Shown one piece after another: positions 56,103-64,000 of a stretch of DNA of 64,000 nucleotides. The notes under the pieces were generated by a model. The model saw nothing but the letters and a program-made list of their open reading frames with translations. It did not search any database and was not told the origin of the DNA. How positions within the stretch are numbered: position 1 is the first letter of the stretch; each line of letters begins with the position of its first letter. Source of the DNA: Pyrinomonadaceae bacterium. GTDB lineage: Bacteria > Acidobacteriota > Blastocatellia > Pyrinomonadales > Pyrinomonadaceae. Location of the stretch: assembly GCA_014534425.1 (NCBI GenBank), contig JACVRN010000013.1, forward strand, positions 1-64,000, given 5' to 3'. A program made the translations under genes and the position numbers.

Positions 56103-57023
56103 ATGGTTCAGCAAGATTTTTATTGTTCTCAACTCTCGCGCAACGCCGAAGAGAATACTTTCGGCACCGCTTCGGTCGGTGAAGTGTGGCTGCTGGTGGA
56201 ATACACAGAGCCTTGGGGGATTAAGGCTCTGAACGACAGCAGCCTCTCTACGGAAGTCAAAAATTACCTGGGCCAGCTTATACGAAGAATCCCTCGCTCG
56301 CGCCTGCTTTTTATCAAACAGGAGAGGCGCAATCAAAAGCGCTTCAACTTCTTCATCGTACGTGCGCGCGAGCGCAATCCCTTCATAGTCAGGTTCGAGC
56401 TTGATGATTACGAGAAGCTGCGCGAGCACTACCTTGATGTCGCTGCGTGCGCGGCGGGCGAAAAGACTGCGGGCGGAGAAATCATCACCGAGCCGCTTTA
56501 TCTGGTCTGCACTCACGGGAAGCGAGACAAGTGCTGCGCCAAGTTCGGCTTTCCCCTTTACAAGTCTTTGAGAGAAGAGCGCGACGGGCTGGTTTGGCAA
56601 TCTTCGCACGTTGGCGGAGACCGCTTCGCGGCCAATCTCCTGTGCTTCCCGCACGGCCTCTTCTACGCACACATGACGGAAGAGAGCGCGCGTACGGTTG
56701 TTGCGCGCTACGAAGGGCAGCAGATTGTGCTGGATAAATTTCGTGGCCGCGCCTGTTACTCTTATCCGGTTCAGGCTGCAGAGTTCTTCATACGCAGGGA
56801 GACGGGACGGACTGGCATAAATGAGTTGCGCGGCTTGAGCAGCGAGCGCGTGGAGGACGACGCCTGGCGCGTGCGCTTCGGCACACGGGACGCCAGGGAG
56901 ATTCACGAGGTCGTCATACGACGCCGCCATTCCGATTTTCACAACTACATCACTTGCAGCGACGTTGAGCGAAAACAGGTCGTACAGTTTTTCATGGAAG
57001 ATTACAATGTGTCTAAGGTCTGA
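56103..57023 (+). CDS. Sucrase/ferredoxin-like [2Fe-2S] protein
   Basis: 306 residues, thioredoxin-like ferredoxin family (sucrase/ferredoxin-like, related to yeast Apd1). Motifs VCTHGKRDKCCAKFG and SSHVGGDRFAANLLCFPHG are diagnostic. In Apd1 the cluster is held by two Cys nine positions apart and two His four apart. Here Cys136/Cys145 and His169 match, but Asp173 replaces the second His. Cys144 and Cys181 are extra candidates. The gene starts five bases after the oxygenase stop, so they are co-translated. It may deliver electrons to keep the oxygenase iron reduced or act on the peptide; both are inference. Confidence 0.88.
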   Translation: MVQQDFYCSQLSRNAEENTFGTASVGEVWLLVEYTEPWGIKALNDSSLSTEVKNYLGQLIRRIPRSRLLFIKQERRNQKRFNFFIVRARERNPFIVRFELDDYEKLREHYLDVAACAAGEKTAGGEIITEPLYLVCTHGKRDKCCAKFGFPLYKSLREERDGLVWQSSHVGGDRFAANLLCFPHGLFYAHMTEESARTVVARYEGQQIVLDKFRGRACYSYPVQAAEFFIRRETGRTGINELRGLSSERVEDDAWRVRFGTRDAREIHEVVIRRRHSDFHNYITCSDVERKQVVQFFMEDYNVSKV

Positions 57024-57046
57024 AAGTTGCGGTCAGCATAATGGTT

Positions 57047-57069
57047 GTAGGGGCGGGGCTTGTCCCTAC
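57047..57069. repeat. Palindromic repeat family A, degenerate copy
   Basis: GTAGGGG, then CGGGGCTTGT, then CCCTAC: shortened and with a changed middle, just past the sucrase/ferredoxin-like gene. Confidence 0.7.
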
Positions 57070-57087
57070 GATTTATCTCAAAATAAA

Positions 57088-57131
57088 AGGGGCTTACGGG
57101 GCCTGGCGACTCCGTAAGCTCCTTTCTTTTT
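57088..57131 (+). terminator. Rho-independent terminator after the peptide cassette
   Basis: AGGGGCTTACGG pairs with CCGTAAGCTCCT (one G-T), followed by TTCTTTTT. It would end the three-gene transcript begun near 54500. Confidence 0.85.
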
Positions 57132-57330
57132 CCGTCTTCAGGCTTTAGATGGTGATTCCATCTTTGGAGGGACTGCAAAATTAAACCCTTCCGGCTCCTG
57201 AGTCGGTACGGTACAGAACAAAAAAGGCTTTTTCTTAGCGGCGCGGCTCAGGAATCTTTATTCTTTCGCTACATCTTTGCGAACCAATTTGAAAATCATA
57301 AGAGCTTTAGTGATAAGAGGGGCAAAGTTT

Positions 57331-57504
57331 ATGAGCAAGCATAAAAGGGCAGGGGATGAGAAGGCGGAAGTGGGCAAGTCGGGCGCTCCGCCTAGCGGCA
57401 CGGAGAACGAGAAGGCCGTGGACGAAAAGGAAGAGAGCAGGAGCGTGCCGAAAGTTAGTAAAAAGGATGTCGGCGAAGGCTCTCGCGGCGGCGGGCTGCA
57501 CTGA
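57331..57504 (+). CDS. Small charged disordered protein
   Basis: 57 residues from ATG 57331 (MSKHKRAGDEKAEVGKSG) with GAGGGG upstream. Almost all residues are Lys, Glu, Asp, Ser, Gly or Arg; no hydrophobic core. The end is Gly-rich (GSRGGGLH). No family was recognised. It sits 52 bases before another small hydrophilic gene, and two more lie at 59808-60244, suggesting a shared stress or nucleic-acid role; this is a guess. Confidence 0.55.
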   Translation: MSKHKRAGDEKAEVGKSGAPPSGTENEKAVDEKEESRSVPKVSKKDVGEGSRGGGLH

Positions 57505-57556
57505 AGCTTCGCGCCTGAACTTTCAAAATTGAAAAAGGGTATGGAGGAGAAGAGTA

Positions 57557-57745
57557 ATGTCAGAGAAGAAGCGGCAGAAAAAGGACGGCCAGCGAAAAGA
57601 TAAACAGAACCAGGCGATGCGCGAGGCTGTGAATGAAAGAAAGCAGGCCGACCCGACGGAGGGCGTGAGCAATGCTACCAATCTGTCGGAGTCTGGAGAG
57701 GGCGCAACCGACCGCGCGCGGGGCGCTGGCGGCGAGCGTCAATAA
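57557..57745 (+). CDS. Small basic disordered protein
   Basis: 62 residues from ATG 57557, with GGAGG about ten bases before it. The first half is Lys/Arg/Gln-rich (SEKKRQKKDGQRKDKQNQ), the second half Ser/Gly/Ala-rich. No hydrophobic core and no known motif. Co-transcription with the gene at 57331 is likely. Confidence 0.6.
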   Translation: MSEKKRQKKDGQRKDKQNQAMREAVNERKQADPTEGVSNATNLSESGEGATDRARGAGGERQ

Positions 57746-57765
57746 CAAACAGAAGTTCCGACTTC

Positions 57766-58188
57766 TTACTTCACGGTGTACTCTGCGCTGGCGGGTTCGT
57801 ACCTGACGCGGCTTCCTGCCTGGACCGCGCCTTTTAAATAATCCAGCCGGACGGGCAATTCACCTTCAGGGTAAACAAGCACGGCGTAGCGCGTGCCCTG
57901 TTCCTCGTTCTCCACGAGCCTGTCCACCTCTGCTTCGTGCGCTCCCAGCAGGTGATGCTTGAGGAATATGGCTACGGCCAGGGGGCCGCGCACCTCTAGG
58001 CTCTGCGCCGCTTCGATGGCGCGTTTCATCTGGGCGGCGTCCATCTTTTCCATCTCTGAAAGAAGCGCTCGCACTTTCCTGAAACTATAATTATCGGGTA
58101 GCTCTGCGGGCAGCAGTCCCGCTTCCATAAGGCTGTGGTGAATATCTAACAACGCGCTGCACCTCCGTTTTGACTGGACTAAGAGCAT
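57766..58188 (-). CDS. Hypothetical helical protein
   Basis: 140 residues from ATG 58188; a TTG at 58152 has a better ribosome site (CGGAGG) and would remove 12 residues. The N-half is helical (LRKVRALL-type: FRKVRALLSEMEKMDAAQMKRAIEAAQ). The C-half is beta-rich (RYAVLVYPEGELPVRLDYLKGAVQAGSRVRY). No family was recognised and no signal peptide is seen. Confidence 0.65.
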   Translation of the reverse strand: MLLVQSKRRCSALLDIHHSLMEAGLLPAELPDNYSFRKVRALLSEMEKMDAAQMKRAIEAAQSLEVRGPLAVAIFLKHHLLGAHEAEVDRLVENEEQGTRYAVLVYPEGELPVRLDYLKGAVQAGSRVRYEPASAEYTVK

Positions 58189-58293
58189 CCTGAACAGTAT
58201 AATCCATCGCCTTTGTAGCCCCTCGTCGGGCTGAGAGTTTTCCTTTCAGCCCTTCAACCGCAACCAGCTACCGCTTTTGAAGGAGTATGATCC

Positions 58294-59733
58294 ATGAACA
58301 AATACGCCTATCTTTGTATCCTCGCCCTGCTGTGTATCCTGAGCTTTTCCACCTTCGCCCAAGCTCAACAAGTCAGAATCGTCCACATAGATGTCGGGCA
58401 GGGCGATTCTACGCTGATAGTAGGCCCGACGAAAACGCTGCTTTTCGACGCCGGAGTGACCGGCTCAGGGACGGATATTCGCGCAGTGCTGAATTCCCTG
58501 GGCATCACCTCGATTGACTATTTCGTGGCAGGCCATTACCACGCAGACCACATAGGGGCCATAGACGAAGTAATCAACGGCGGCATCCCCATCAACATAG
58601 CCTCTTATGACCGTGGAGGAAGCTATTCCTCCCAAACCTATACGGATTACGTCAACGCTGTCGGCGCAAAACGCACGACCATCACCTTGAACCAGCAGAT
58701 AGATTTAGGTGGCGGCTGCATTTTGACCTGCATAGCCGTCAACGGACAGACCAATCACGGCAACGTGACTATGACGGGCGAGAACGACCGCTCGATTGCG
58801 CTCGTCTTGAGGTACGGAACCTTCGACTACTTCATCGCTTCGGATTTAACCGGAGGCGGGGCCTCTACGCCGGACGTGGAGACGAAGATTGCCGTGGACG
58901 CTGGCGACGTTGATGTCCTTCACGTAGGCCATCACGGCAGCAACACCTCCACGAATCAGACGCTCGTAGACACCTTGAAGCCGGAACAGGCCGTCATCAG
59001 TTGCGGCGACGGGAACAGCTACGGCCATCCCGTACAATCAACGCTCGACCGCTTGGCGGCAGCCACGCAGATGAACACCATCTGGCAAACCGAAGGCGGA
59101 AACGGCGGCACGTCTTCAAAGGTCAGGGTCGGAGGCAACATCACCTTCCTGACGGACGGCAGCACCTATTCCGTCACCATTAGCTCTACGGGTCAGACCT
59201 ACAACTACAACACGGATGGAGTCTACAGCCAGGCTCCGGCTGTGGTCATCAACGAAGTCGCGTGGGCAGGCTCTTCGGCCTCAGCCTACGACGAGTGGAT
59301 AGAGCTTTATAACACCACGGGCAGCGCCATAAGTCTTACTGGCTGGAAGATAGTCGATGACGCTGGCGCTCAAACCTATAACCTTTCGGGCACCATCGCG
59401 GCGAACGGCTATTTCCTGGTAGAGCGCTCTCAGGCAGTGACAAGTGTGACGGCTGACGTGCTGGTCTCAGGCATCAGTTTAGCCAACACGGGGGACACGC
59501 TGGAATTGCAGGACGCAAGTGGAAATCGCGTAGACCTTGTCAACTCGTCGGGCGGCGCGTGGTACGCCGGATCGACTACGGGCTATTACACTATGGAGAG
59601 GATAAGCGCTGCTGTGAGCGGCAGTTCTGCGTCCAACTGGTCGAACAACAACGGCGTCACACGCAACGGCACCAACTCAGGCGGCACAGCCATCAACGGA
59701 ACTCCTCGCGCCAAGAACTCTGTCACGCCCTGA
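58294..59733 (+). CDS. Secreted metallo-beta-lactamase-fold protein with lamin-tail domain
   Basis: 479 residues. Signal peptide LCILALLCILSFSTFAQAQ. A ComEC/Rec2-like metallo-beta-lactamase domain follows: VGQGDSTLIVGPTKTLLFDAG, then the metal motif HYHADH (His81, His83, Asp85, His86) and DVLHVGHHGSNTS. Residues about 312-425 form a lamin-tail (LTD) domain (VINEVAWAGSSASAYDEWIELYN, GWKIVDDAGAQTYNL). Similar combinations occur in secreted nucleases or phosphoesterases, where LTD aids binding; the activity here is inferred. Single gene, followed by a family A repeat. Confidence 0.9.
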   Translation: MNKYAYLCILALLCILSFSTFAQAQQVRIVHIDVGQGDSTLIVGPTKTLLFDAGVTGSGTDIRAVLNSLGITSIDYFVAGHYHADHIGAIDEVINGGIPINIASYDRGGSYSSQTYTDYVNAVGAKRTTITLNQQIDLGGGCILTCIAVNGQTNHGNVTMTGENDRSIALVLRYGTFDYFIASDLTGGGASTPDVETKIAVDAGDVDVLHVGHHGSNTSTNQTLVDTLKPEQAVISCGDGNSYGHPVQSTLDRLAAATQMNTIWQTEGGNGGTSSKVRVGGNITFLTDGSTYSVTISSTGQTYNYNTDGVYSQAPAVVINEVAWAGSSASAYDEWIELYNTTGSAISLTGWKIVDDAGAQTYNLSGTIAANGYFLVERSQAVTSVTADVLVSGISLANTGDTLELQDASGNRVDLVNSSGGAWYAGSTTGYYTMERISAAVSGSSASNWSNNNGVTRNGTNSGGTAINGTPRAKNSVTP

Positions 59734-59754
59734 ACTATCCTGACGGGCGAAAAA

Positions 59755-59790
59755 TTGTAGGGGCAGAGGACATGTCCTCTGCCCCTACAA
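59755..59790. repeat. Palindromic repeat family A, copy 5
   Basis: Fully symmetric: TTGTAGGGGCAGAGGACA continues into its exact complement without a loop. It lies between two convergent gene ends. Confidence 0.95.
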
Positions 59791-59807
59791 TCATTATGCT
59801 GGCCGCT

Positions 59808-60044
59808 TCAGCCGCTAGCGTTGGGTGTGCTGCCAGTGTTGCCGCCCTGCTTTGAGCTATCCGTGCCGCCTCCCTGTCTGGAGACGTTCGCGCCGCCCGC
59901 ATCATTGGCGGGTTCTGTCTCGGTCGGCTCCACATCGCCCGCGTACTGGTTATCCGCGAACGAAGAAGCATCCTTCGGTTTGTCGCGCAGCACGCCCTGC
60001 ATAGTCTCCTGATTGCCCGCGCCTTTATTCTGACTATCAGCCAT
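59808..60044 (-). CDS. Small Gly/Asn-rich disordered protein
   Basis: 78 residues from ATG 60044 (MADSQNKGAGNQETMQ); an upstream ATG at 60062 overlaps the previous stop (TAATG), but GGAGGGG is placed for the inner start. Composition is Gly, Asn, Ser, Thr, Asp and Gln; the KDASSFADNQYAGDVEPTE stretch is the most protein-like. No known family. It is probably co-transcribed with the gene at 60062-60244. Confidence 0.55.
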   Translation of the reverse strand: MADSQNKGAGNQETMQGVLRDKPKDASSFADNQYAGDVEPTETEPANDAGGANVSRQGGGTDSSKQGGNTGSTPNASG

Positions 60045-60061
60045 CTCTAGTTTCCCCTCCA

Positions 60062-60244
60062 TTAACTGTGACGTTCGCCGCCGGGCGTGCCGCTCTTTTT
60101 ACCACTGCCTTCGCCCTTGTTAGTGCTGCCAGCGCCTTCGCTCCTGCTGCCGGAGTCGCCGCGCTTGCCTTCGCCGCCCTTCTGGCGCGTCCCGCCCGAA
60201 TGACCGCTCCCGCCCTGCTTGTTGCTTTCGCTATCTGCGCCCAT
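60062..60244 (-). CDS. Small Gly/Ser/Lys-rich disordered protein
   Basis: 60 residues from ATG 60244 with GGGGGAG upstream. Nearly all Gly, Ser, Lys, Glu and Arg (GGTRQKGGEGKRGDSGSRSE). It resembles small stress-type KGG proteins in composition only. Its stop overlaps an ATG in the next gene. Confidence 0.55.
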   Translation of the reverse strand: MGADSESNKQGGSGHSGGTRQKGGEGKRGDSGSRSEGAGSTNKGEGSGKKSGTPGGERHS

Positions 60245-60382
60245 GACCTTAATCTCCCCCTTTTAATCAGAGTACTGCTTTAGAGATTAAGAGCCATGTT
60301 TGGGGGAAGTATGATTTTTGTGGAACGAACTGTTTACATTTATCAGGATGCCGGGCGACGCTTGCCGTTGATTCTCTTTCTA

Positions 60383-60411
60383 TTGACAGCTTATTGCTTC
60401 AGGCATATCTT
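60383..60411 (+). promoter_or_regulatory. Candidate promoter for gene at 60534
   Basis: TTGACA at 60383-60388, 17-base spacer, TATCTT at 60406-60411. It leaves a leader of about 115 bases that can form GGTG-AGAG-CACC inside an ACGGG/CCCGT stem (60436-60476 region). Confidence 0.5.
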
Positions 60412-60533
60412 CTCTGGCGGCGCTGTCCGGGTGTAATCAACTTACGGGTGAGAGCACCGCACCTGGAAACCCCGTGACGGTTCTAAATCACTATAATTGA
60501 TTGGCGATGGCAATAAGCCGAAAGGAGGAAGTT

Positions 60534-61001
60534 ATGCCTAGTATTTTGGAGAGCATCAGGGTCGGAAGCGTACTTCAATTCGTAGCGCCCATGGGTTTCG
60601 TTGTCCCCAAATTCTTTCAAGCCAAGCACATTACTATTCTCTGCGTTGACTATTATCCTATGGATTTCACAGTGTCATGGTATGAGTTTAACGGAGGCGA
60701 CGAAGCCAAGATTTCGCTGAGGCAATCGGGAGACTTTGGCTTCTGGGCTGTCGGTCGGCCCGATGCTGGCGGGCTAAAGAACCCGATTATCATCGCTCCT
60801 ACAGAAGACCGGTTTGTAATCACGGACAGGGGGGCTGAAAAATTCTCCATCAAGAACATCTTCGCGCCCCCGGCGCCCTTCATAAAGCCTGTGGAAACGT
60901 CAGAGGGCACTATCCTGTCCTACGGGTTTGATAGTCCCGAGCCGGATGGCCTGTTCAATATACTGCTCCTTCAGCAAAGCGAATCTAACCCTAGTGCGTA
61001 G
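60534..61001 (+). CDS. Hypothetical protein
   Basis: 155 residues from ATG 60534 (MPSILESIRVGSVLQFVAPMGFVVPKFFQ), preceded by AAAGGAGG; the longer frame to 60501 runs through this ribosome site. It alternates beta-like strands (HITILCVDYYPMDFTVSWYEF, RFVITDRGAEKFSIKN) and has many Phe/Tyr. No signal peptide and no recognised family. It is convergent with the large regulator gene. Confidence 0.65.
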   Translation: MPSILESIRVGSVLQFVAPMGFVVPKFFQAKHITILCVDYYPMDFTVSWYEFNGGDEAKISLRQSGDFGFWAVGRPDAGGLKNPIIIAPTEDRFVITDRGAEKFSIKNIFAPPAPFIKPVETSEGTILSYGFDSPEPDGLFNILLLQQSESNPSA

Positions 61002-61041
61002 TCATAGTCTGAGGCGAGACAGGATTCGCGCGCCTCTGCAT

Positions 61042-63681
61042 TTACTTTAAGGCATAGGCGACAATCTGCTCTATATTCATGGTGCGGCCTTCGAGCCAGA
61101 GTGAGGTGAACTTTTCCTCACCGAGCGCCTCGCGGGCCGTCTTCAGGTAATGGTCTCTGTCTTCATGCTCGACTTGGGGCAGGGGAGTGCCGACCGCTTC
61201 GCGCAGGGCTTCGGCTGAGCCTAGCAGCTTGGCCGAACGCTCATGCTCCTGCTGCTCGCTGGCGATTGCCGCCAGGCTTTCCAGCACGCTTGCGACCCTC
61301 CACCTGTCCTGCAACTCGTAATGCAACTCAAGGCTCTCGCGCAGCAGGGCTTTGCCTCTCTCAAATTGTCCCTGACGCCGCGCGACGTTTCCCCAGATGT
61401 TCAGCGCCCAAGCGATTCCCTCCTTGTATCCTATCTCGCGCGACTGGGCCAGGCTCTCGCTACAGAGCGAAGCCGCCACGTCGTATCTGGCCCTGTAATA
61501 CATGACCGCAGACATGTTCATGAGCGACCATACTATGCCTTCCTTGTCGCCAAGTTCGCGGAACAGCCCGAGGGTTTCTTCACAGACGGTTGTTGTTTTC
61601 TCAAAGTCGCCATGCAGCCAGGAGGCGAAGCCTATGTAGTTTAAGGAGCGCGCGATGCCGCGCTTGTTATTCAGCGCTCGCCAGAGCGTGAGGCTTTCCT
61701 GATGAAGCTCAATCGAGCGAGCATAATCGCCGCGCTCGCGCGCTACGCTGCCTAATAGCTGGAGCGCCGTAGCGATTGATTCCTGGTCGGATAATTCACG
61801 CGCCAGCGCAAGGCCCTCTTCCAGCAGCTTCTCCGACAGAGAGTATTCGCATTGCAGGAACGCCAGCCCGCCCGCTCCTATCAGCGCGCGGTCTCTGAAG
61901 GTCGTTCGCAACTCTCTGCCTTCCTCCAGCACCTTTTCGAGCCACGCGCGCCCCTCGCTGTAATGACCGTGCAGATACCAGAACCACCAGAGAGAAGCAG
62001 CCAGGCGCAGCGCGACCTCTGCCTGACGCGCCCTGAGCGACCAGCGAAGCGCCGCCCTGAAATTGTCGTGCTCCTGTTCCAGATAAGCCAGCCAGAACGA
62101 TTGCTCCGTTGTGCCAAGCTCAGGCTCCGCGCGCTCTGCCAGTTGAAGGTAGAGGCTGGCGTGGCGGCTTCTGAAAACCTCCTCCTCGCCGCAGACCCTC
62201 AGACATTCCAGCCCGTACTCCCTTATCGTCTCCATCATCACAAAGCGAGGCTCGCCACCGGCCTGCTCTATCTGCTGTATCAGGCTCTTGTCTACGAGCG
62301 ACGAGACGCCTTCGTCTATCTCTATCCCGCAGCCGCGCTCGGCGTTGCAGATTGACTCCGCAGCTTCCAGAGTAAATCCGCCACGGAAGACGGCCAGCCG
62401 CCGGAAGAGAGATTTTTCCGGCTTGTCCAGAAGGTCGTAGCTCCACGCAATCGTCTCGTGCATGGTGCGCTGTCGAGCGGGCGCGTCGCGCGTCCCGCCG
62501 GTTAAAAGCTTGAAGGGCGATTCCAGCCGCACAAGCATGGCCTGCGGCGGCAGCAGCTTGATGCGCGCTGCCGCAAGCTCTATAGCCAGAGGAAGCCCGT
62601 CCAGCCGCGTGCAAATCTCCGCGACAGCGCGGGCGTTTCTTTCCGTCAACAGAAAGTCGGATTTCGCGGCCATCGCTCGCTGCGTGAAGAGCGCTACCGA
62701 CGAGCAATGCACCAAATCCGAGACGGGCGGCAGGCTCTCAAGGTTGGGCAGGTGAAGCGGCGGCACCTGATACTCCTGCTCTCCGCTCACGCGCAGGGCC
62801 GCGCGACTCGTTACCAGAAACACAATCCCAGGCGCAGACATCAATAGGTGAGAGACGAGCGGCCCTGCTGCCGCCACATGCTCGAAGTTATCCAGAATCA
62901 GGAGCATTCGTTTATCCCGCAGGTACTTCTTCAAGCTCTCTGCTAGCGGCGCGTCGGATGCTTCCTTGACGCCGAGCGTCTGGGCTATGACGGAGACCAC
63001 AAGGCCAGCGTCGGTTATAGGCTCAAGGGCTACGAAGAAGGTGCCGTCGGGGAACTCTGCGCGAAGGTTCTCGGCCACCTTCAGGGCAAGACGGCTCTTG
63101 CCTGTGCCGCCCGGCCCCGTGAGCGTTAGCAGGCGAACGTCCTTGCGCCTGAGCAATCGCTCCACGGCGGCTATCTCGGCCTTGCGCCCGATGAAGGGCG
63201 TGAGCGGCACGGGCAGGTTCGTAGCATAAATCTCCGGCTGGAAAGCCTGTGAAGCTGTATCCGCGAGTCGTCCACTCGCGCCTTGAGACTCTGCTTTGAG
63301 CGTCGCTTCCGGCCTGCTTTCCGGGGCGCTGCCGGAAGTCTCAGGCTCATCCGCGAAGGCGCGCACGTCAGCCGTGAAGCGATAGCCGTGGCGCGGGACA
63401 GTCTCTATATATTTTTCGCCCGTGGGATTGTCGCCGAGCACACGCCGCAGCAGCGAGATGGATTGAGCCAGATTGTTTTCCTCTACGAAACTATCCGGCC
63501 AAACCTTGCTCATGAGGTCTTCTTTGGTGAGCAGACGGCCATTGTGCTCCACGAGCACCAACAGCACATCGAATGCCTTGGAGGTCAGTTTTTGCCGCGC
63601 GCCTTCGCAGAAAAGGAGCCGCTCCTCAACATCTATGCGAAAGCGCCCGAACTCGTAGAAGCGTTTTTCTGGCTTGTTCAT
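61042..63681 (-). CDS. Winged-helix / NB-ARC / TPR transcriptional regulator
   Basis: 879 residues. Residues 8-105 form an OmpR/CadC-type winged helix ([53 protein letters not shown]). An NB-ARC/AfsR-like ATPase follows from about 165, with the P-loop [13 protein letters not shown], a Walker B-like [10 protein letters not shown] and [17 protein letters not shown]. From about 550 to the end are TPR-type helices ([25 protein letters not shown]). Such proteins activate transcription after ligand and ATP-driven oligomerisation. No membrane segment. The regulated genes are not evident. Confidence 0.93.
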   Translation of the reverse strand: MNKPEKRFYEFGRFRIDVEERLLFCEGARQKLTSKAFDVLLVLVEHNGRLLTKEDLMSKVWPDSFVEENNLAQSISLLRRVLGDNPTGEKYIETVPRHGYRFTADVRAFADEPETSGSAPESRPEATLKAESQGASGRLADTASQAFQPEIYATNLPVPLTPFIGRKAEIAAVERLLRRKDVRLLTLTGPGGTGKSRLALKVAENLRAEFPDGTFFVALEPITDAGLVVSVIAQTLGVKEASDAPLAESLKKYLRDKRMLLILDNFEHVAAAGPLVSHLLMSAPGIVFLVTSRAALRVSGEQEYQVPPLHLPNLESLPPVSDLVHCSSVALFTQRAMAAKSDFLLTERNARAVAEICTRLDGLPLAIELAAARIKLLPPQAMLVRLESPFKLLTGGTRDAPARQRTMHETIAWSYDLLDKPEKSLFRRLAVFRGGFTLEAAESICNAERGCGIEIDEGVSSLVDKSLIQQIEQAGGEPRFVMMETIREYGLECLRVCGEEEVFRSRHASLYLQLAERAEPELGTTEQSFWLAYLEQEHDNFRAALRWSLRARQAEVALRLAASLWWFWYLHGHYSEGRAWLEKVLEEGRELRTTFRDRALIGAGGLAFLQCEYSLSEKLLEEGLALARELSDQESIATALQLLGSVARERGDYARSIELHQESLTLWRALNNKRGIARSLNYIGFASWLHGDFEKTTTVCEETLGLFRELGDKEGIVWSLMNMSAVMYYRARYDVAASLCSESLAQSREIGYKEGIAWALNIWGNVARRQGQFERGKALLRESLELHYELQDRWRVASVLESLAAIASEQQEHERSAKLLGSAEALREAVGTPLPQVEHEDRDHYLKTAREALGEEKFTSLWLEGRTMNIEQIVAYALK

Positions 63682-63869
63682 ATCCGTCCGCCTGGGCCCG
63701 TTCGGAGATAATTCAGAGTAATTTCAGAAATTTCTAAGGATGTTTATCCATCCTTACCTGTACCGTCGGTCACGTTGTCTGAGGGGGAATCCCATAAGGG
63801 ACTTCCAGGGCAGCAGATTTTGCAGTTTATTGTAGCGCAATCTTACAGGGAGAAGTAGGAAGAGACAAG

Positions 63870-64000
63870 ATGAAATTTCACAGGAGCGGACAAATCACCT
63901 CCAGGGACAATCACAAACCCTGGTACATACGCCAGGGCGGGCACCAGCCCAGGATGTTCTGCGCCGAATGCACCGAACGGATTCAGATGATAACTCTGGA
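63870..64000 (+). CDS. N-terminal fragment of a Cys-containing hypothetical protein
   Basis: The first 43 codons from ATG 63870 (MKFHRSGQITSRDNHKPWYI) with GGAAGAGAC upstream; the gene runs off the window. A CAEC pair ends the visible part, suggesting a metal knuckle. Nothing more can be said. Confidence 0.5.
   Translation, partial: MKFHRSGQITSRDNHKPWYIRQGGHQPRMFCAECTERIQMITL

Noticed and set aside
3239-59790. CRISPR array from the repeated GTAGGGG units
   Set aside because: Copies are tens of kilobases to a few kilobases apart, with no regular spacers and no cas genes.
60412-60533. c-di-GMP or guanidine riboswitch in the leader
   Set aside because: The conserved core bases of those classes are not present; only generic stems were found.

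Overview
The window looks like a chromosomal segment from an acidobacterium, most likely of the Blastocatellia/Pyrinomonadaceae type. This is inferred from gene content, not from a marker gene. The clues are two Oar-like TonB-dependent receptors with N-terminal carboxypeptidase-regulatory domains, a PknB-type kinase, a winged-helix/NB-ARC/TPR regulator, a DUF5666 protein and many palindromic intergenic repeats. No rRNA, tRNA, transposase, integrase or CRISPR array was seen. Genes are densely packed on both strands.

Region by region: 0-7.3 kb holds the start of a Ser/Thr kinase, glgX, and a leftward treZ plus amylo-1,6-glucosidase pair. 7.4-19 kb is a housekeeping mix: PilZ, J-like, S9 peptidase, thioesterase, two Nudix hydrolases, DUF5996, CvpA-CAP fusion, MsrB, fasciclin and small zinc-binding proteins. 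After an 880-bp gene-poor gap, 19.9-33.2 kb holds an MFS exporter, a short-chain dehydrogenase, a TetR regulator, a TonB-dependent receptor, and a tight run of alpha/beta hydrolase, KAS III-like enzyme, acyl-CoA synthetase, second alpha/beta hydrolase, MaoC hydratase and MFS transporter. 33.2-36.2 kb has MsrA, an HXXEE membrane protein and heme A synthase. 36.4-49.6 kb is a second alpha-glucan/trehalose block: treY, a second treZ, GH57/DUF3536, a subtilase with a hexapeptide-repeat tail, treS and malQ. 49.9-54.4 kb pairs a DUF5666 protein with a TonB-dependent receptor; both carry Gly/Arg-rich stretches. 54.5-57.0 kb is a three-gene unit: an Asp-rich repeat peptide, a JmjC/ROX-type oxygenase, and a sucrase/ferredoxin-like Fe-S protein. 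The rest has small disordered proteins, a metallo-beta-lactamase/lamin-tail protein, and a large NB-ARC regulator.

How the genes fit together: the sugar enzymes can debranch glycogen (GlgX, GDE), convert maltodextrin ends to trehalose (TreY/TreZ), interconvert maltose and trehalose (TreS) and reshuffle glucans (MalQ). The 21.6-33.2 kb locus looks like a TetR-controlled acyl-ester or fatty-acid module. Two near-palindromic operators of the same design support this, one over the tetR promoter and one upstream of the receptor. The most promising undescribed system is the 54.5-57.0 kb trio, which has the layout of a ribosomal peptide-modification cassette.
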